Assembly (NCBI GenBank): GCA_964643075.1
Contig: CAZXQO010000023.1
Span: 1 to 64,000 of the forward strand
Length of the DNA: 64,000 bases
Direction: 5' to 3'
Source of the DNA: Desulfocucumis sp964643075
Lineage (GTDB): Bacteria; Bacillota; Desulfotomaculia; Desulfotomaculales; Desulfocucumaceae
Shown here: positions 34,656 to 43,250 of the stretch, one piece after another
Layout: each line of letters begins with the position of its first letter
Numbering within the stretch: the stretch's first letter is position 1
Notes under the pieces: generated by a model
Database searches by the model: none
What the model saw: only the letters and a program-made list of their open reading frames with translations
Told to the model about the DNA's origin: nothing
Program-made: the position numbers and the translations under genes

Positions 34656-35080
34656 CTTCTTGAGGGCTTTCACCCTCTGTTTTTCAAGAAGGACCCCGGG
34701 CAGGCCGGGTTCGTCAAGGGCGGCGAAGCCGGGCCGGGAGGGATACCGGACTGGTTCCTGCACCAAAGGAATGCTCAGGAGGATATGCTCACGGCCTTTA
34801 CCCTTGAGGGTTCCGGCCTGATTCCTGGGGTATAATGGGAAGAACAGAGGAGCGAAAAAGCAAAGTCAAAGCGCCGCCAAAGCGGCGCTTCCTCGCAGGG
34901 ACCCCAAAGCAATACAGTATTAGCCGGGCACTCTCTGCCCGGCTAAAATGCAAACCCCAAAGCAAGGGCAGAGTGTGCCTTCTCCAAGACGAGCCGGACG
35001 GTCTTGCTGCCGCAAAGAAATACCCCAAAACAAGACGGTCCGGCGGCTTTCCTACCCAGGCAAAGGCCACAAAGCACAAA
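34656..35080. repeat. Structured repeat family, copy 3
   Basis: About 425 bases matching copy 2 over nearly the full length, including the leader hairpin, the plus-strand TATAAT at 34831, and all four stem pairs. Substitutions fall mostly in loops and single-stranded parts. It lies directly upstream of the hypothetical gene at 34258-34641. Gene-like frames across it are GC-rich artefacts. Confidence 0.88.
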
Positions 35081-35086
35081 AAAGTG

Positions 35087-35118
35087 AATAGCTACTCTTA
35101 ACGTTAAGAGTAGCTATT
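35087..35118. terminator. 32-bp perfect palindrome, likely two-way terminator
   Basis: AATAGCTACTCTTAAC is followed at once by its exact reverse complement. On the plus strand TTTT follows. It lies between the toxin-antitoxin pair and repeat copy 3. A terminator is the simplest reading; a dimer binding site is possible. Confidence 0.7.
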
Positions 35119-35184
35119 TTTTCAACAAAAAAATTATTACCAGGATCTTACGCAAAAAACCTAACAATTTAACCCCTAAAAGAA

Positions 35185-35610
35185 CTACAATACTTTGTTT
35201 TCAACAATGTCCTTCTTGGAAACCATAGTTAATTTATAAATATCGTTAACGTCACACTCAAGGGCATTGGCCAGCTTTAAAGCCAGCAAAATGCTGGGCA
35301 CCTTCTTATTCCTTTCAACAGTATTATAGCGTTGCTTAGACCAGCCCATCCTTTTGGCCACTTCCTCCTGGGTGAGTCCCAACCCCTCGCGGACCTCTTT
35401 TAGCCTGTTATCCAGGACTAGTACCTTATCAAAGTAAAGGATCACGTCTCTGTCAATTTTCTCAGATTCAGCGGAGTCCAGCACCACTTCACCGCACTCC
35501 GGGCATTCCTCAACAGCAATGTCGGGAGTAACCACCTTAATTCCGTTAACATAGCTGATCCAGTTAACTCTCTTAGATACGACCCGGCTTCCACAATTAT
35601 AACATTCCAA
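35185..35610 (-). CDS. MqsA-like antitoxin: zinc finger plus HTH
   Basis: 141 residues, TTG start with AGGGGGG upstream. N-terminal MECYNCG and EECPECGEVV give two CxxC pairs for zinc; a central region is followed by an XRE-type HTH (LKEVREGLGLTQEEVAKRMG, then VERNKKVPSILLALKLANAL). This is the architecture of MqsA antitoxins. It follows a DUF4258 gene by 42 bases, so the pair is a probable type II toxin-antitoxin module, toxin first. Confidence 0.82.
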   Translation of the reverse strand: MECYNCGSRVVSKRVNWISYVNGIKVVTPDIAVEECPECGEVVLDSAESEKIDRDVILYFDKVLVLDNRLKEVREGLGLTQEEVAKRMGWSKQRYNTVERNKKVPSILLALKLANALECDVNDIYKLTMVSKKDIVENKVL

Positions 35611-35652
35611 GGTAAAACCCCCCTCAAACTGGATTAAGAAGGTGATTAGCGG

Positions 35653-35910
35653 CTACATAACTGTAATCACTAAGACCTTATCTTTTATAACAACTGCCAG
35701 CTTGCGGTTATACCTGCCGCCCTGGATTTTATAATATGCATCATTCTCCCTGTAATCGACTCTTACCAGCCTGCGCGGGTTCAGCAAAATCTCCTTTATC
35801 AGGAACGTGTTAAGCCTACGGGCGGTCATCTGATCCCTGGCATGACCGGTAAGCCTGAAGCCATTTTCTTTAGTAATCCTGATAATTTCCTTTAAAATAT
35901 CATCTTGCAT
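35653..35910 (-). CDS. DUF4258 protein, probable RelE-like toxin
   Basis: 85 residues with the DUF4258 pattern FRLTGHARDQMTARRLNTFL, then DAYYKIQGGRYNRKLAVVIK. Members are often linked to MqsA-like antitoxins and are thought to be mRNA-cleaving. GGAGGTG precedes the ATG. The partner lies immediately downstream. Activity is inferred from family and context. Confidence 0.75.
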   Translation of the reverse strand: MQDDILKEIIRITKENGFRLTGHARDQMTARRLNTFLIKEILLNPRRLVRVDYRENDAYYKIQGGRYNRKLAVVIKDKVLVITVM

Positions 35911-35934
35911 ATCAACACCTCCATTTTACTTGAG

Positions 35935-35967
35935 GAAAAAAAAGAAGTCAACCGATCGGTTAACCTC
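35935..35967 (-). terminator. Intrinsic terminator before the toxin-antitoxin pair
   Basis: On the minus strand GAGGTTAACC pairs with GGTTGACTTC across a GATC tetraloop, followed by eight Ts. It isolates the module from upstream transcription unless read through. Confidence 0.85.
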
Positions 35968-35974
35968 TTCGTCC

Positions 35975-36080
35975 TCTTTTTTATAGAAGGCCCCCGGGCA
36001 GGCCGGGTTCATCAAGGGCGGCGAAGCCGGTCCGGGAGGGATATCCTTACACCTTTACTCAGGGTCCATTCCGGCCAGCT
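35975..36080. repeat. Structured repeat family, partial copy 4
   Basis: About 106 bases matching the leader-proximal end of copies 2 and 3 (CCCGGGCAGGCCGGGTTCAT, GGCGGCGAAGCCGG, CCGGGAGGGATA) before it stops. It abuts the stop codon of the YdjM-like gene and lies upstream of the DUF4258 gene, the same relative position as the other copies. Confidence 0.85.
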
Positions 36081-36571
36081 CAAATTATTGTGTAAAGATG
36101 AAACAGCACCCAACCAAGCAGGGCAGGGAATACTACAAACTTATCTACCACCCCTCCTGTATGAATTAAAGGAATTCCTACTTTGATTTTTAGCGGCCAC
36201 AGCAGTGGGACACCTTTAGGATTCGCCATGTCAAGAATTAAATGAGAGCAATAGCCAGCTAAAAATGTCTTCAGGATTAAATCGTTATAGTTCACACCTA
36301 ACGCTTTAACCCCCATAGTCAGTAAAAACATCCAAGCCGCGCCGGCCAGCAGGGAATGAAGCGCCCCCCTGTGTCCAAAAGTTACTGATAGTGCAGTTGG
36401 CACAATGGGTACACGGGAACCGATATAAGAGTCAGGTGAGTCTAGATCAGGCAGCAAGGCAGCCGTGCCTGCTATAAGCATAGCAAGCATGGTTTCGCTT
36501 ACGACGGCGTTACCGCTAATTAATAGGCCGGCGGCCATGCCGCCGGCTATATGTGTTGGGTAAAGCATCAA
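36080..36571 (-). CDS. YdjM-like membrane-bound metal-dependent hydrolase (DUF457), T4SS-B
   Basis: 163 residues, clear paralogue of 24201-24704: LYPTHIAGGMAAGLL, LLPDLDSPDSYIGSRVPIVP, FGHRGALHSLLAG and HLILDMANPKGVPLLWPLKI. Several membrane helices. The family role is unsettled. Here it is the last gene of the T4SS-B run, whereas in T4SS-A it is near the start. Confidence 0.88.
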   Translation of the reverse strand: MMLYPTHIAGGMAAGLLISGNAVVSETMLAMLIAGTAALLPDLDSPDSYIGSRVPIVPTALSVTFGHRGALHSLLAGAAWMFLLTMGVKALGVNYNDLILKTFLAGYCSHLILDMANPKGVPLLWPLKIKVGIPLIHTGGVVDKFVVFPALLGWVLFHLYTII

Positions 36572-36605
36572 AAACCCTCCTTTCGGGTAATAGCGTAATT
36601 TATAA

Positions 36606-36758
36606 CTTCGTTTGTATTGTTGGCGTAAAAAACTTGATAAAATAAAAACCCAGATTTTTCAGGTTTTGGACTATACCGCAGAACTGCGCCGGCGCGGGTA
36701 TGACCAGCGCGATCCGGGCCTGGCTAAAGCCGTTCTAGCGAAACAGGCTTATAATTAG
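36606..36758 (+). other. Possible remnant of a plus-strand gene end
   Basis: A frame without start ends at TAG 36758 and encodes VLDYTAELRRRGYDQRDPGL, then AKAVLAKQAYN. Composition is protein-like and more GC-rich than the flank. It may be the tail of a lost gene. I cannot name it. Confidence 0.3.
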
Positions 36759-36780
36759 CGGAAAAACTATTTTAGCCAAT

Positions 36781-37860
36781 TTAATAATTCTTAGTAGGAA
36801 CCTTCAGCCATCCTTGAGGGTCTTCAATCCGGCCATTGATTTGAAGTTTAAAATGCAGGTGCGATCCATGTGAATGCCCTGTGTTGCCAGCTAATCCTAA
36901 TACTGTTCCCGCCTGCACTCTTTGACCTTCAATTACTGCAAACTTTGAAAGATGGCAGTATATGGTTTGGGTATTATTTTCATGCGCCAGAACTACAGTA
37001 TATCCTCCCTTTCCTGTCCAATCTGCAACTATAACCTTTCCCGGCAGCACGGCAAATAACGGAGTACCTGTTGGACATGGTATGTCTATCCCGTCGTGGA
37101 ATCCCTTCACCCCATCTAAAACACGCATACCATAGGGCGAAGATATCTGGTTATACTGGGCCGGTAGTGGCCATCCATCTATCATTTGTGCCGGATCAAC
37201 GGTGACGGGTGTTGCTGGTATCATTGAGGCAGAATAAGCCTCTGCCTGCTCCAGTATTTCATTTACGTATCCCGAATCGTGATTGTAGTGCCAGAGAGCA
37301 TCCCTTGGATTTTTTTCAAACCCGTTAGCTTTCAGCAATTTTGCTGCAGAATATATGGCATCCTCGGCATTGTACGGGTCAGCTATGCCGTCGCCATCCC
37401 GGTCCGTTCCGTATCCTCCATACGATTCTATCCTTTTAGGGTCAGTGTCCCACAATGGGTTTTTTGGATCGTCTCTTGCATACGGGTTTTTGCCCCCGGA
37501 CCAGGTTGTTGGCTCAAACTGCATGATACCAACTGCTCCTGTTTCAGAAACTCTCAAATCCTTACCGAAACTTGATTCTCTCTTGCAGATTGCTGCCAGT
37601 ACCGCCCAGGAGACGTTTGTTTCCTCTTGTGTTCTCTGGAATAAATGAAGTAGTTCCTCTGAGCCAATATCCGCTACTGCCAGGGGCGTTGGCCTCCCCG
37701 ACACAAATCCTCCGTCAACCTCAAACATGCTTATAATAGTTGACGAAAACATGGTTACTAAAAAATACAACATCATAACCGCGCCGCCCAGTATTATTAG
37801 CGGCAGGTAACCATAACGCCTGACATATGGAATTGCGATTTTAATTACCTCGCTGCTCAT
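36781..37860 (-). CDS. T4SS-B peptidoglycan hydrolase: transglycosylase plus M23 peptidase
   Basis: 359 residues. One membrane helix (YLPLIILGGAVMMLYFLVTM), an SLT domain (CKRESSFGKD with catalytic Glu, VGIMQFEPTTWSGG, YNHDSGYVNEIL), a DRDGDGIADPYN loop, and an M23 domain (FHDGIDIPCPTGTP, then SHLHFKLQ with zinc ligands). Same architecture as the T4SS-A enzyme at 14923-16116 but shorter at the N-terminus and much diverged. It would cut the wall so the channel can pass. GGGGGTGG precedes the ATG. Confidence 0.93.
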   Translation of the reverse strand: MSSEVIKIAIPYVRRYGYLPLIILGGAVMMLYFLVTMFSSTIISMFEVDGGFVSGRPTPLAVADIGSEELLHLFQRTQEETNVSWAVLAAICKRESSFGKDLRVSETGAVGIMQFEPTTWSGGKNPYARDDPKNPLWDTDPKRIESYGGYGTDRDGDGIADPYNAEDAIYSAAKLLKANGFEKNPRDALWHYNHDSGYVNEILEQAEAYSASMIPATPVTVDPAQMIDGWPLPAQYNQISSPYGMRVLDGVKGFHDGIDIPCPTGTPLFAVLPGKVIVADWTGKGGYTVVLAHENNTQTIYCHLSKFAVIEGQRVQAGTVLGLAGNTGHSHGSHLHFKLQINGRIEDPQGWLKVPTKNY

Positions 37861-37872
37861 GAAACCACCCCC

Positions 37873-37905
37873 ATAAAATAGAAAACCGGAGCTAAGCCCC
37901 GGTTT
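37873..37905 (-). terminator. Intrinsic terminator between VirB6-like and lysozyme genes (T4SS-B)
   Basis: On the minus strand AAACCGG and CCGGTTT pair around nine bases and are followed by TCTATTTTA, right before the lysozyme ribosome site. Confidence 0.75.
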
Positions 37906-37923
37906 AACTCACGATACATCAAT

Positions 37924-39888
37924 CTAATCTACCCTGTAGAACCCCTTCTCTGATCTTTCATCTTCGCTGCCCTGATAATTATATTCACTGCTATGCTGCA
38001 AACTATCTCTCAACAATCGTTGGTACTCTTTATTATTTTCATTTGCTGTAGAAGTAGGAAATGGCGGGGAAAAATCACTATTTTCCCCGTTACCCGCCGC
38101 ACCTGACGATTGTTGAGGGGATGAACCGCCGCCTCCGCCACCAGGTGAACTACCACCGTCCGAATCATTATCCTGATCCCTGGGAGGTGTCCCTTCCTTA
38201 TACTTCTTATCTCTGGTAAGGTAGTCTGAAGCAAAGTCAGCAACACTAAGAAACCTTTTAGCTCTCCGTATTTCACTTATTACCGCTGCGGGGTTCATAG
38301 CTTTGCTTGACGCGCTTTGTACGTTAACAGAAAAACTTGTTGCCATATCCAGAATCTTTTTCCTCCAAAGTGCCGCACCGGCAAACATTATTGTCAGGAA
38401 AAACATTGCCATACCCAGCCTTGATTGATCTATAGTAGAAGTTTTGCTCTGAATATACATAGAAGCCGCCGTACCGACGAACAATACTACTCCCAAGAAC
38501 AGCCCGTAAATTATCTTGACGGATAGAAAGCCAAGCATTTTTTTGCCGTAGCCCAGTGCAAAGTTCCAGCCTGAGTCAGGAAACAGTGCCACCAAAAGCA
38601 CGAAAGGTGTGAATATAAGCATTACAACCAGGGCGAACTGGCAAAATATTATTGAACAGCCAATCAGCACGGCTAAAATAAAAAATGCCAGTGCCGGAAA
38701 CAAGGTTAGAAGCGCCACCGTTAAAAACCGGCCCGCGTTAGCCGTGGAGCACTGCATTAGCACGGAAGCGTTTTCATGCCCGGTGTGTTCTGTTATTTCG
38801 GGATTCGCCACAGCGTTGCTGACTGCAGTCCTGATATTATCATCGGCAGCCGCGCCCAGGTAAAGGGTGTCAAGGTAGAGTTCTTTTCCCTTTATCTTCT
38901 CCTTATCTTCGGGCTCCATATCTCTTTTAATGCTGTCTATTTCCTGAGTAGTTAACTTCAAATTATTGGGTTCTAACGTCCCAAACAAAGCAGCTGCCCA
39001 GGGGTGCACAACTATAGTTCGCCAAGCCGCATTACCGGCTGCCCGCAGTCCTTCGTTCATCGGGTCTACTCCGCTTGTCTTTTCTTCTAAGGGCATAGCG
39101 TTCGTGAGCATAGCCATGGATGACCCTGCCAAAGAGTCTGTCATCCCTGTTGTCCACAGGATAGCTCGATCACATTCGGCAGCCCAACCCATAATCAGCG
39201 CTACCACTAGACCAGAGATCAGAAGCGCCGTTAGGGCTTGGGTTAATTGAGCCTTTAAAAGTTTATAGACCATTGATAGGACCAGGCCGCAAATGCCCAG
39301 AAGGAAAAACAACTTAAAAAACCCATCTTCATCAAAGTCAACTAATGAATTGGTTATGTCATGTATCAGGCTCGCCACTGAAGCGGCCCACTGGGTGTTA
39401 AAAGCTAATACAATTATGTTTATGCCCAGTACCACCAGTGTTTTAGTGATTTCGAAGACTTTGTTGGCAACCATGTCTACAATCCCTACCGGGATTGATC
39501 CAAATAATTTACTCATATAGGAGGCATCTTCGCTCGGGTCGGCAGTTCCGAACACATACCGCCCGGCTGGCCAGTTCATCCATACTGCAGTGGTGCCATT
39601 ATATGTCGTACTTAGATTTACTCCTTCTGCTGCAACGCTATACAAAACCGCTTTTTTCGTGGCATTTTTGACTACCGCTGCACCAGCAAGCGCCGCAGGA
39701 CCTGTTATGAATTCAAGTGGCATCATTACACTTTCGATTTGTTTTTCAACCGTAACGTTGCCGATTCCCACCTGGTTATCTTCGGCTTTTTCCTCAGCAA
39801 TATACTCCCTTGCACACACAATTTGTGGAAACAACGAGCACAATATAGCCAGCAGTATGACAATAGTTAAAAATTTTTTCCTAAGCAT
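37924..39888 (-). CDS. VirB6/TrbL-like conjugation channel protein, T4SS-B
   Basis: 654 residues from the ATG at 39888 (AGAAGGTGG upstream). Signal sequence, soluble part, then seven or more membrane segments with an external loop, as in the T4SS-A protein. It is longer by about 180 residues, because of a larger middle loop and a C-terminal tail rich in Gly, Ser and Asp (GGSSPGGGGGGSSPQQSSG). Expected to line the inner-membrane channel. It starts within the end of virB4, so the two are coupled. Confidence 0.85.
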   Translation of the reverse strand: MLRKKFLTIVILLAILCSLFPQIVCAREYIAEEKAEDNQVGIGNVTVEKQIESVMMPLEFITGPAALAGAAVVKNATKKAVLYSVAAEGVNLSTTYNGTTAVWMNWPAGRYVFGTADPSEDASYMSKLFGSIPVGIVDMVANKVFEITKTLVVLGINIIVLAFNTQWAASVASLIHDITNSLVDFDEDGFFKLFFLLGICGLVLSMVYKLLKAQLTQALTALLISGLVVALIMGWAAECDRAILWTTGMTDSLAGSSMAMLTNAMPLEEKTSGVDPMNEGLRAAGNAAWRTIVVHPWAAALFGTLEPNNLKLTTQEIDSIKRDMEPEDKEKIKGKELYLDTLYLGAAADDNIRTAVSNAVANPEITEHTGHENASVLMQCSTANAGRFLTVALLTLFPALAFFILAVLIGCSIIFCQFALVVMLIFTPFVLLVALFPDSGWNFALGYGKKMLGFLSVKIIYGLFLGVVLFVGTAASMYIQSKTSTIDQSRLGMAMFFLTIMFAGAALWRKKILDMATSFSVNVQSASSKAMNPAAVISEIRRAKRFLSVADFASDYLTRDKKYKEGTPPRDQDNDSDGGSSPGGGGGGSSPQQSSGAAGNGENSDFSPPFPTSTANENNKEYQRLLRDSLQHSSEYNYQGSEDERSEKGFYRVD

Positions 39889-39889
39889 A

Positions 39890-42286
39890 TTAAACCACCT
39901 TCTTTCTAGTGGCCGCCGTAGGTTTGGTATCAAAATAATCGTCCAGGTACGCCGGCTGCGGGTCAACCTTTAGCCAGTCAATCCTGCCTTCTGCATCACG
40001 GTACAGACATGTACCCGCAGGCAGCCCGGCAAAATTTTTGGTAGACACTGCTTCAACATCTGCGCCCAGGACTTTCAGGTTGGTTTTCACTTCATCGGTG
40101 TCGTATGCGCGGAAGCAGAAAACCTGGCTTACGTTGTTGACGATAACCGGGTCATCAACATCAGACATATTCTGGCTAATGAAAACTGGTATCAAGTTGA
40201 ATGTCCGCCCAATACGGATAATCTCATCTAAAAGTCGCTTGCCTTCGGAAATAGCGCGTAAAACCCAAGACTCATCACAGTTGAACATTTTAACTATTTC
40301 CTTCGGCAGGCCGAATGCGATCTCCCGGGCCATAGCAGCTATCAGGTAAATCACTGCTGCTCCTTGTCTTTCGCTTTCAGTCCATTCCTCAAGTTTTACC
40401 CCATGCTGAGGTCGCGGCAGTTCTTTGATATTAATTACAACCATTCTCTCCCGGCCCGTAAAAAGCCCGACATTCTTACGACCAAAAATAAGACTGCCTA
40501 TGTCAGACCATTTAAGATACTTCAGCAGATACACTGATTGCATGGCTTGTTCCCGCACCTCTTTGTCCGGGTGCTCTCTGGACAGCATTTCCAGTGTCTG
40601 AGCACAGGCATCCATATGGCGGTCTTCTTCGGGGCAGGTCATAATCTTTTCTACGGCCTCGGCTATGGCCAGCCGGCGTGGTTCGTTGTTGGCGGCGTTT
40701 AATGCCCGGGTTAAATAATCCATAGCTATGCTTTTAGCCCTTTTTATGTCTGCTGACAGAGTAAAGGGGTTAAAACTGGTTTTACTTCGTGGCGATAATT
40801 CAATCCTCTTTACAAGACCGGGGAATAATTCTTCGAACTTAAAGTATTCGTCCTTGGGGTCGATCGCGAAGACATAGCCGCCGCTAAGCATGGTAAAGTA
40901 GGCCAGATCCTTCGCCGAGTAGCTCTTTCCGCCACCCAGTGAGCCAGAGATCAGTATGGCATTTGTTTTATTCAGTTCCTTCGCTGGCCGGCCCGGTAAA
41001 AAGTATACCGGCGCCATACCTGACCAGCCTAAAAAGAAACCCTTGGGATCACCCAGCTCCGTGGCAAACCCAGGGCCTATGGCGGCTATATAGCCGGGGT
41101 CGCATTCAATCCATGGCGCGGCTGGCTTTGCCCCGGGTAAAAAGGACCACATTGCGCTTTCCTGCCTGGCTAATGGCCGTACCGCATAAAACCGCTCGTT
41201 GGTTAGAAGCTGGCGCAGCCTTTTTACCCTTGAATGCAGTTCCTTTACGCTTCTTGATGCCAGTCCAAAACAGAGGCTCATCCTGGCCAGCGGCTGGCCG
41301 GATTCGGTTTTTACCTCAAGAATTTTACTGTCATTCATGCCTGTCTCTTCCATTATCTCCGGTGATTCGCCTATACCCGCCGCCTCACCCATTTGCGCCC
41401 TGAGGAGTCTCTTCTTGATATCTACTTTCTGTCGAGCCTGGTGGGGCTTCATGATTTCGAAGTGGATAACCACGTCAACGGGAAATCCCAGGCTGTCGGA
41501 TGAAAGCATGTCATATCCAAAAGGGGGTATTTTTTTGGGTGCGTCCGTGACGTATACATATGACTGGTACTGTTCTTCCCCACCGCCATTAAGAATGGTC
41601 AGATAATTGATTTTTTCTTCCACTATTGCCCCATCGGTAAATGAGGCAATCAGAGCTTCGTTCATTTTACCCGCTTGGCGATCCGGCAGTGAAACGGGAA
41701 ACACGCCCAGCCGATCGGCAGTTCTCCGGTTAATGAAATCCAGGTCTTCAAAACCGGTTCTTTGCATACCGAATCGCATTAGGCTAAGGAGCATTTCTTC
41801 TTCCGCTTCTTCCGCCAGCGTTTTGATTTTCTCCGGAATAGTTGTTTTTGAACCTAAAAAATTTTTCAGCGCAACGTCACGGGCTGTCTCAATAAATTCA
41901 TTCAAGCTTGAGACGGCCTGACGTATGTCCAGTTCCCAGAGAATATACCGCCTCTTTTTTCTGGCTCCCTTTGTTGCAATGCGCTCTTTGGCAGCCCGGG
42001 CGTGCTGTTCTGCCTCTGTACGTAGTGCATCATCCAGTTCGCTGGGGACATTACATTCTTGCAAGTATTGTTCTTCGTTAATAGCAACTTCCTCGTGCAG
42101 CAAAAGAATCTGGCCACGGCCACCGGCAAAGCCGGTAAGAGGTTCTTCCAGTGTCCCAACTGCAACTTCCTTGTGCGCTCCTGGTAAAAAGCGCCAGGGA
42201 ACGGGCTTCATTTTATATGCGCCATAAACTTTTTTGTCGCTGGTAAAGATAATGTTTTTGTGAAAGGCCACAATGGGAAATTTCAT
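39890..42286 (-). CDS. VirB4-family conjugation ATPase, T4SS-B
   Basis: 798 residues, AAGGAGCG before the ATG. VirB4/TraE N-terminal domain, Walker A AILISGSLGGGKSYSAKD (about residue 450), GGYVFAIDPKDEYFKFEELF, Walker B KMFNCDESWVLRAIS with Asp-Glu, and LIPVFISQNMSDVDDPVIVN. It powers the secretion channel. Motifs and order match the T4SS-A copy, but overall sequence is clearly diverged, so the two clusters are not a recent duplication. Confidence 0.95.
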   Translation of the reverse strand: MKFPIVAFHKNIIFTSDKKVYGAYKMKPVPWRFLPGAHKEVAVGTLEEPLTGFAGGRGQILLLHEEVAINEEQYLQECNVPSELDDALRTEAEQHARAAKERIATKGARKKRRYILWELDIRQAVSSLNEFIETARDVALKNFLGSKTTIPEKIKTLAEEAEEEMLLSLMRFGMQRTGFEDLDFINRRTADRLGVFPVSLPDRQAGKMNEALIASFTDGAIVEEKINYLTILNGGGEEQYQSYVYVTDAPKKIPPFGYDMLSSDSLGFPVDVVIHFEIMKPHQARQKVDIKKRLLRAQMGEAAGIGESPEIMEETGMNDSKILEVKTESGQPLARMSLCFGLASRSVKELHSRVKRLRQLLTNERFYAVRPLARQESAMWSFLPGAKPAAPWIECDPGYIAAIGPGFATELGDPKGFFLGWSGMAPVYFLPGRPAKELNKTNAILISGSLGGGKSYSAKDLAYFTMLSGGYVFAIDPKDEYFKFEELFPGLVKRIELSPRSKTSFNPFTLSADIKRAKSIAMDYLTRALNAANNEPRRLAIAEAVEKIMTCPEEDRHMDACAQTLEMLSREHPDKEVREQAMQSVYLLKYLKWSDIGSLIFGRKNVGLFTGRERMVVINIKELPRPQHGVKLEEWTESERQGAAVIYLIAAMAREIAFGLPKEIVKMFNCDESWVLRAISEGKRLLDEIIRIGRTFNLIPVFISQNMSDVDDPVIVNNVSQVFCFRAYDTDEVKTNLKVLGADVEAVSTKNFAGLPAGTCLYRDAEGRIDWLKVDPQPAYLDDYFDTKPTAATRKKVV

Positions 42287-42310
42287 ATAATCACGCTCCT
42301 TTTATAAATA

Positions 42311-42334
42311 GAAAAACCCGGCTATAACGCCGGG
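42311..42334 (-). terminator. Intrinsic terminator upstream of virB4 (T4SS-B)
   Basis: On the minus strand CCCGGC and GCCGGG pair around six bases, followed by TTTTTCTATTTA, directly before the virB4 ribosome site. T4SS-A has a terminator at the same place. Confidence 0.82.
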
Positions 42335-42360
42335 CGTGTTGGTTTCATCCTCTTATTGGC

Positions 42361-42789
42361 TTATTTCTTTTTTTCGTTGTCTGTAGATTCCTTTGCCCTT
42401 ATATAAATAGTTTTATGTTGTCCATTAAAGACTTTAATGAGATTGCCTGTTTTATCTTCGTATGTGAATACTACTTTATCCATATCAGCATTTACTATTA
42501 AACGTCCATCATTACTAATTGCGGGAAATGCACCATCCTTTCGCTCATAAATATAAGAATCGCCGTTTTTATAGATCCTGATGCAAAATCTAGAATCGTC
42601 ATACCATTCGGAGCCGTCTGGAGAAAATTTTACATCAACCCATTTTCCAGAAAATTTATCCTCTGCCTCAACTGGTGTTTTATCCTCTGTTTTACTTGCT
42701 GTTTTTCCCGCTTCCTTCCCGCAGCCCGCTGCGCTGATTACAGCTAGCAACAAAAACAAAGCAAAGAATATTCTGCATTTTTTCCTCAT
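42361..42789 (-). CDS. Small lipoprotein, T4SS-B
   Basis: 142 residues from the ATG at 42789 (GGGGGGAG upstream). Lipoprotein signal FFALFLLLAVISAAGC, then a Lys/Glu-rich linker and a compact beta-rich domain (KFSGKWVDVKFSPDGSEWYD, YIYERKDGAFPAI). The fold suggests a small barrel such as a lipocalin-like repeat; family not identified. It has no counterpart in T4SS-A. Confidence 0.75.
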   Translation of the reverse strand: MRKKCRIFFALFLLLAVISAAGCGKEAGKTASKTEDKTPVEAEDKFSGKWVDVKFSPDGSEWYDDSRFCIRIYKNGDSYIYERKDGAFPAISNDGRLIVNADMDKVVFTYEDKTGNLIKVFNGQHKTIYIRAKESTDNEKKK

Positions 42790-42868
42790 ATTACTCCCCC
42801 CTCCCCTCATTTTTTCTATATAAAAATACTGCACCCAAAATGCTAATTCCTGCTATTTTTAACTTTTT

Positions 42869-43249
42869 TTACTTTAAATTAATGCACTGCCATTCCAGCC
42901 GGCGCTTCTTCTTTATAGCAACCGGCTTTCCAGTAAAGTCCCTTCTTCTTTTCTGAAAGAAGAAGGTGATTATGTTCAATAAAAAGTAGGGCAGTGGCTG
43001 CCCCTGAGGGTCAGCCCTGCCCAGCGCCCAGGTAATCACACCGTCCAAAACTAACCCTACCAGGAATTGTGATGTGCCGGCTAACCCCGCCAGGGGTTTG
43101 GCAAGAAAGTAAGACGGCACAAGCAATGCTATATAAATCAACGCTATATCGACAGGTACGGGTCGCGGCAAGGCTCTATCACCAATGGCGTATATCTTAA
43201 ACTTTATTCGAAATAAGGATTTGTAGCTTCTAAATCCTTCAGCAGACAT
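42869..43249 (-). CDS. TcpE/VirB3-like membrane protein, T4SS-B
   Basis: 126 residues: FRSYKSLFRIKFKIYAIGDR, LPRPVPVDIALIYIALLVPS, a second hydrophobic pair, and a basic tail. It aligns in layout with the T4SS-A protein at 21324-21716. It lies one base from the TcpC-like gene. Confidence 0.82.
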   Translation of the reverse strand: MSAEGFRSYKSLFRIKFKIYAIGDRALPRPVPVDIALIYIALLVPSYFLAKPLAGLAGTSQFLVGLVLDGVITWALGRADPQGQPLPYFLLNIITFFFQKRRRDFTGKPVAIKKKRRLEWQCINLK

Positions 43250-43250
43250 T

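Noticed and set aside
33995..35079. Minus-strand frames within repeat copies 2 and 3
   Set aside because: They look alike only because the DNA is repeated; stops and frames differ between copies, so no shared protein is kept.
32300..36080. CRISPR array
   Set aside because: Repeats are hundreds of bases long and spaced by genes, without short regular units.
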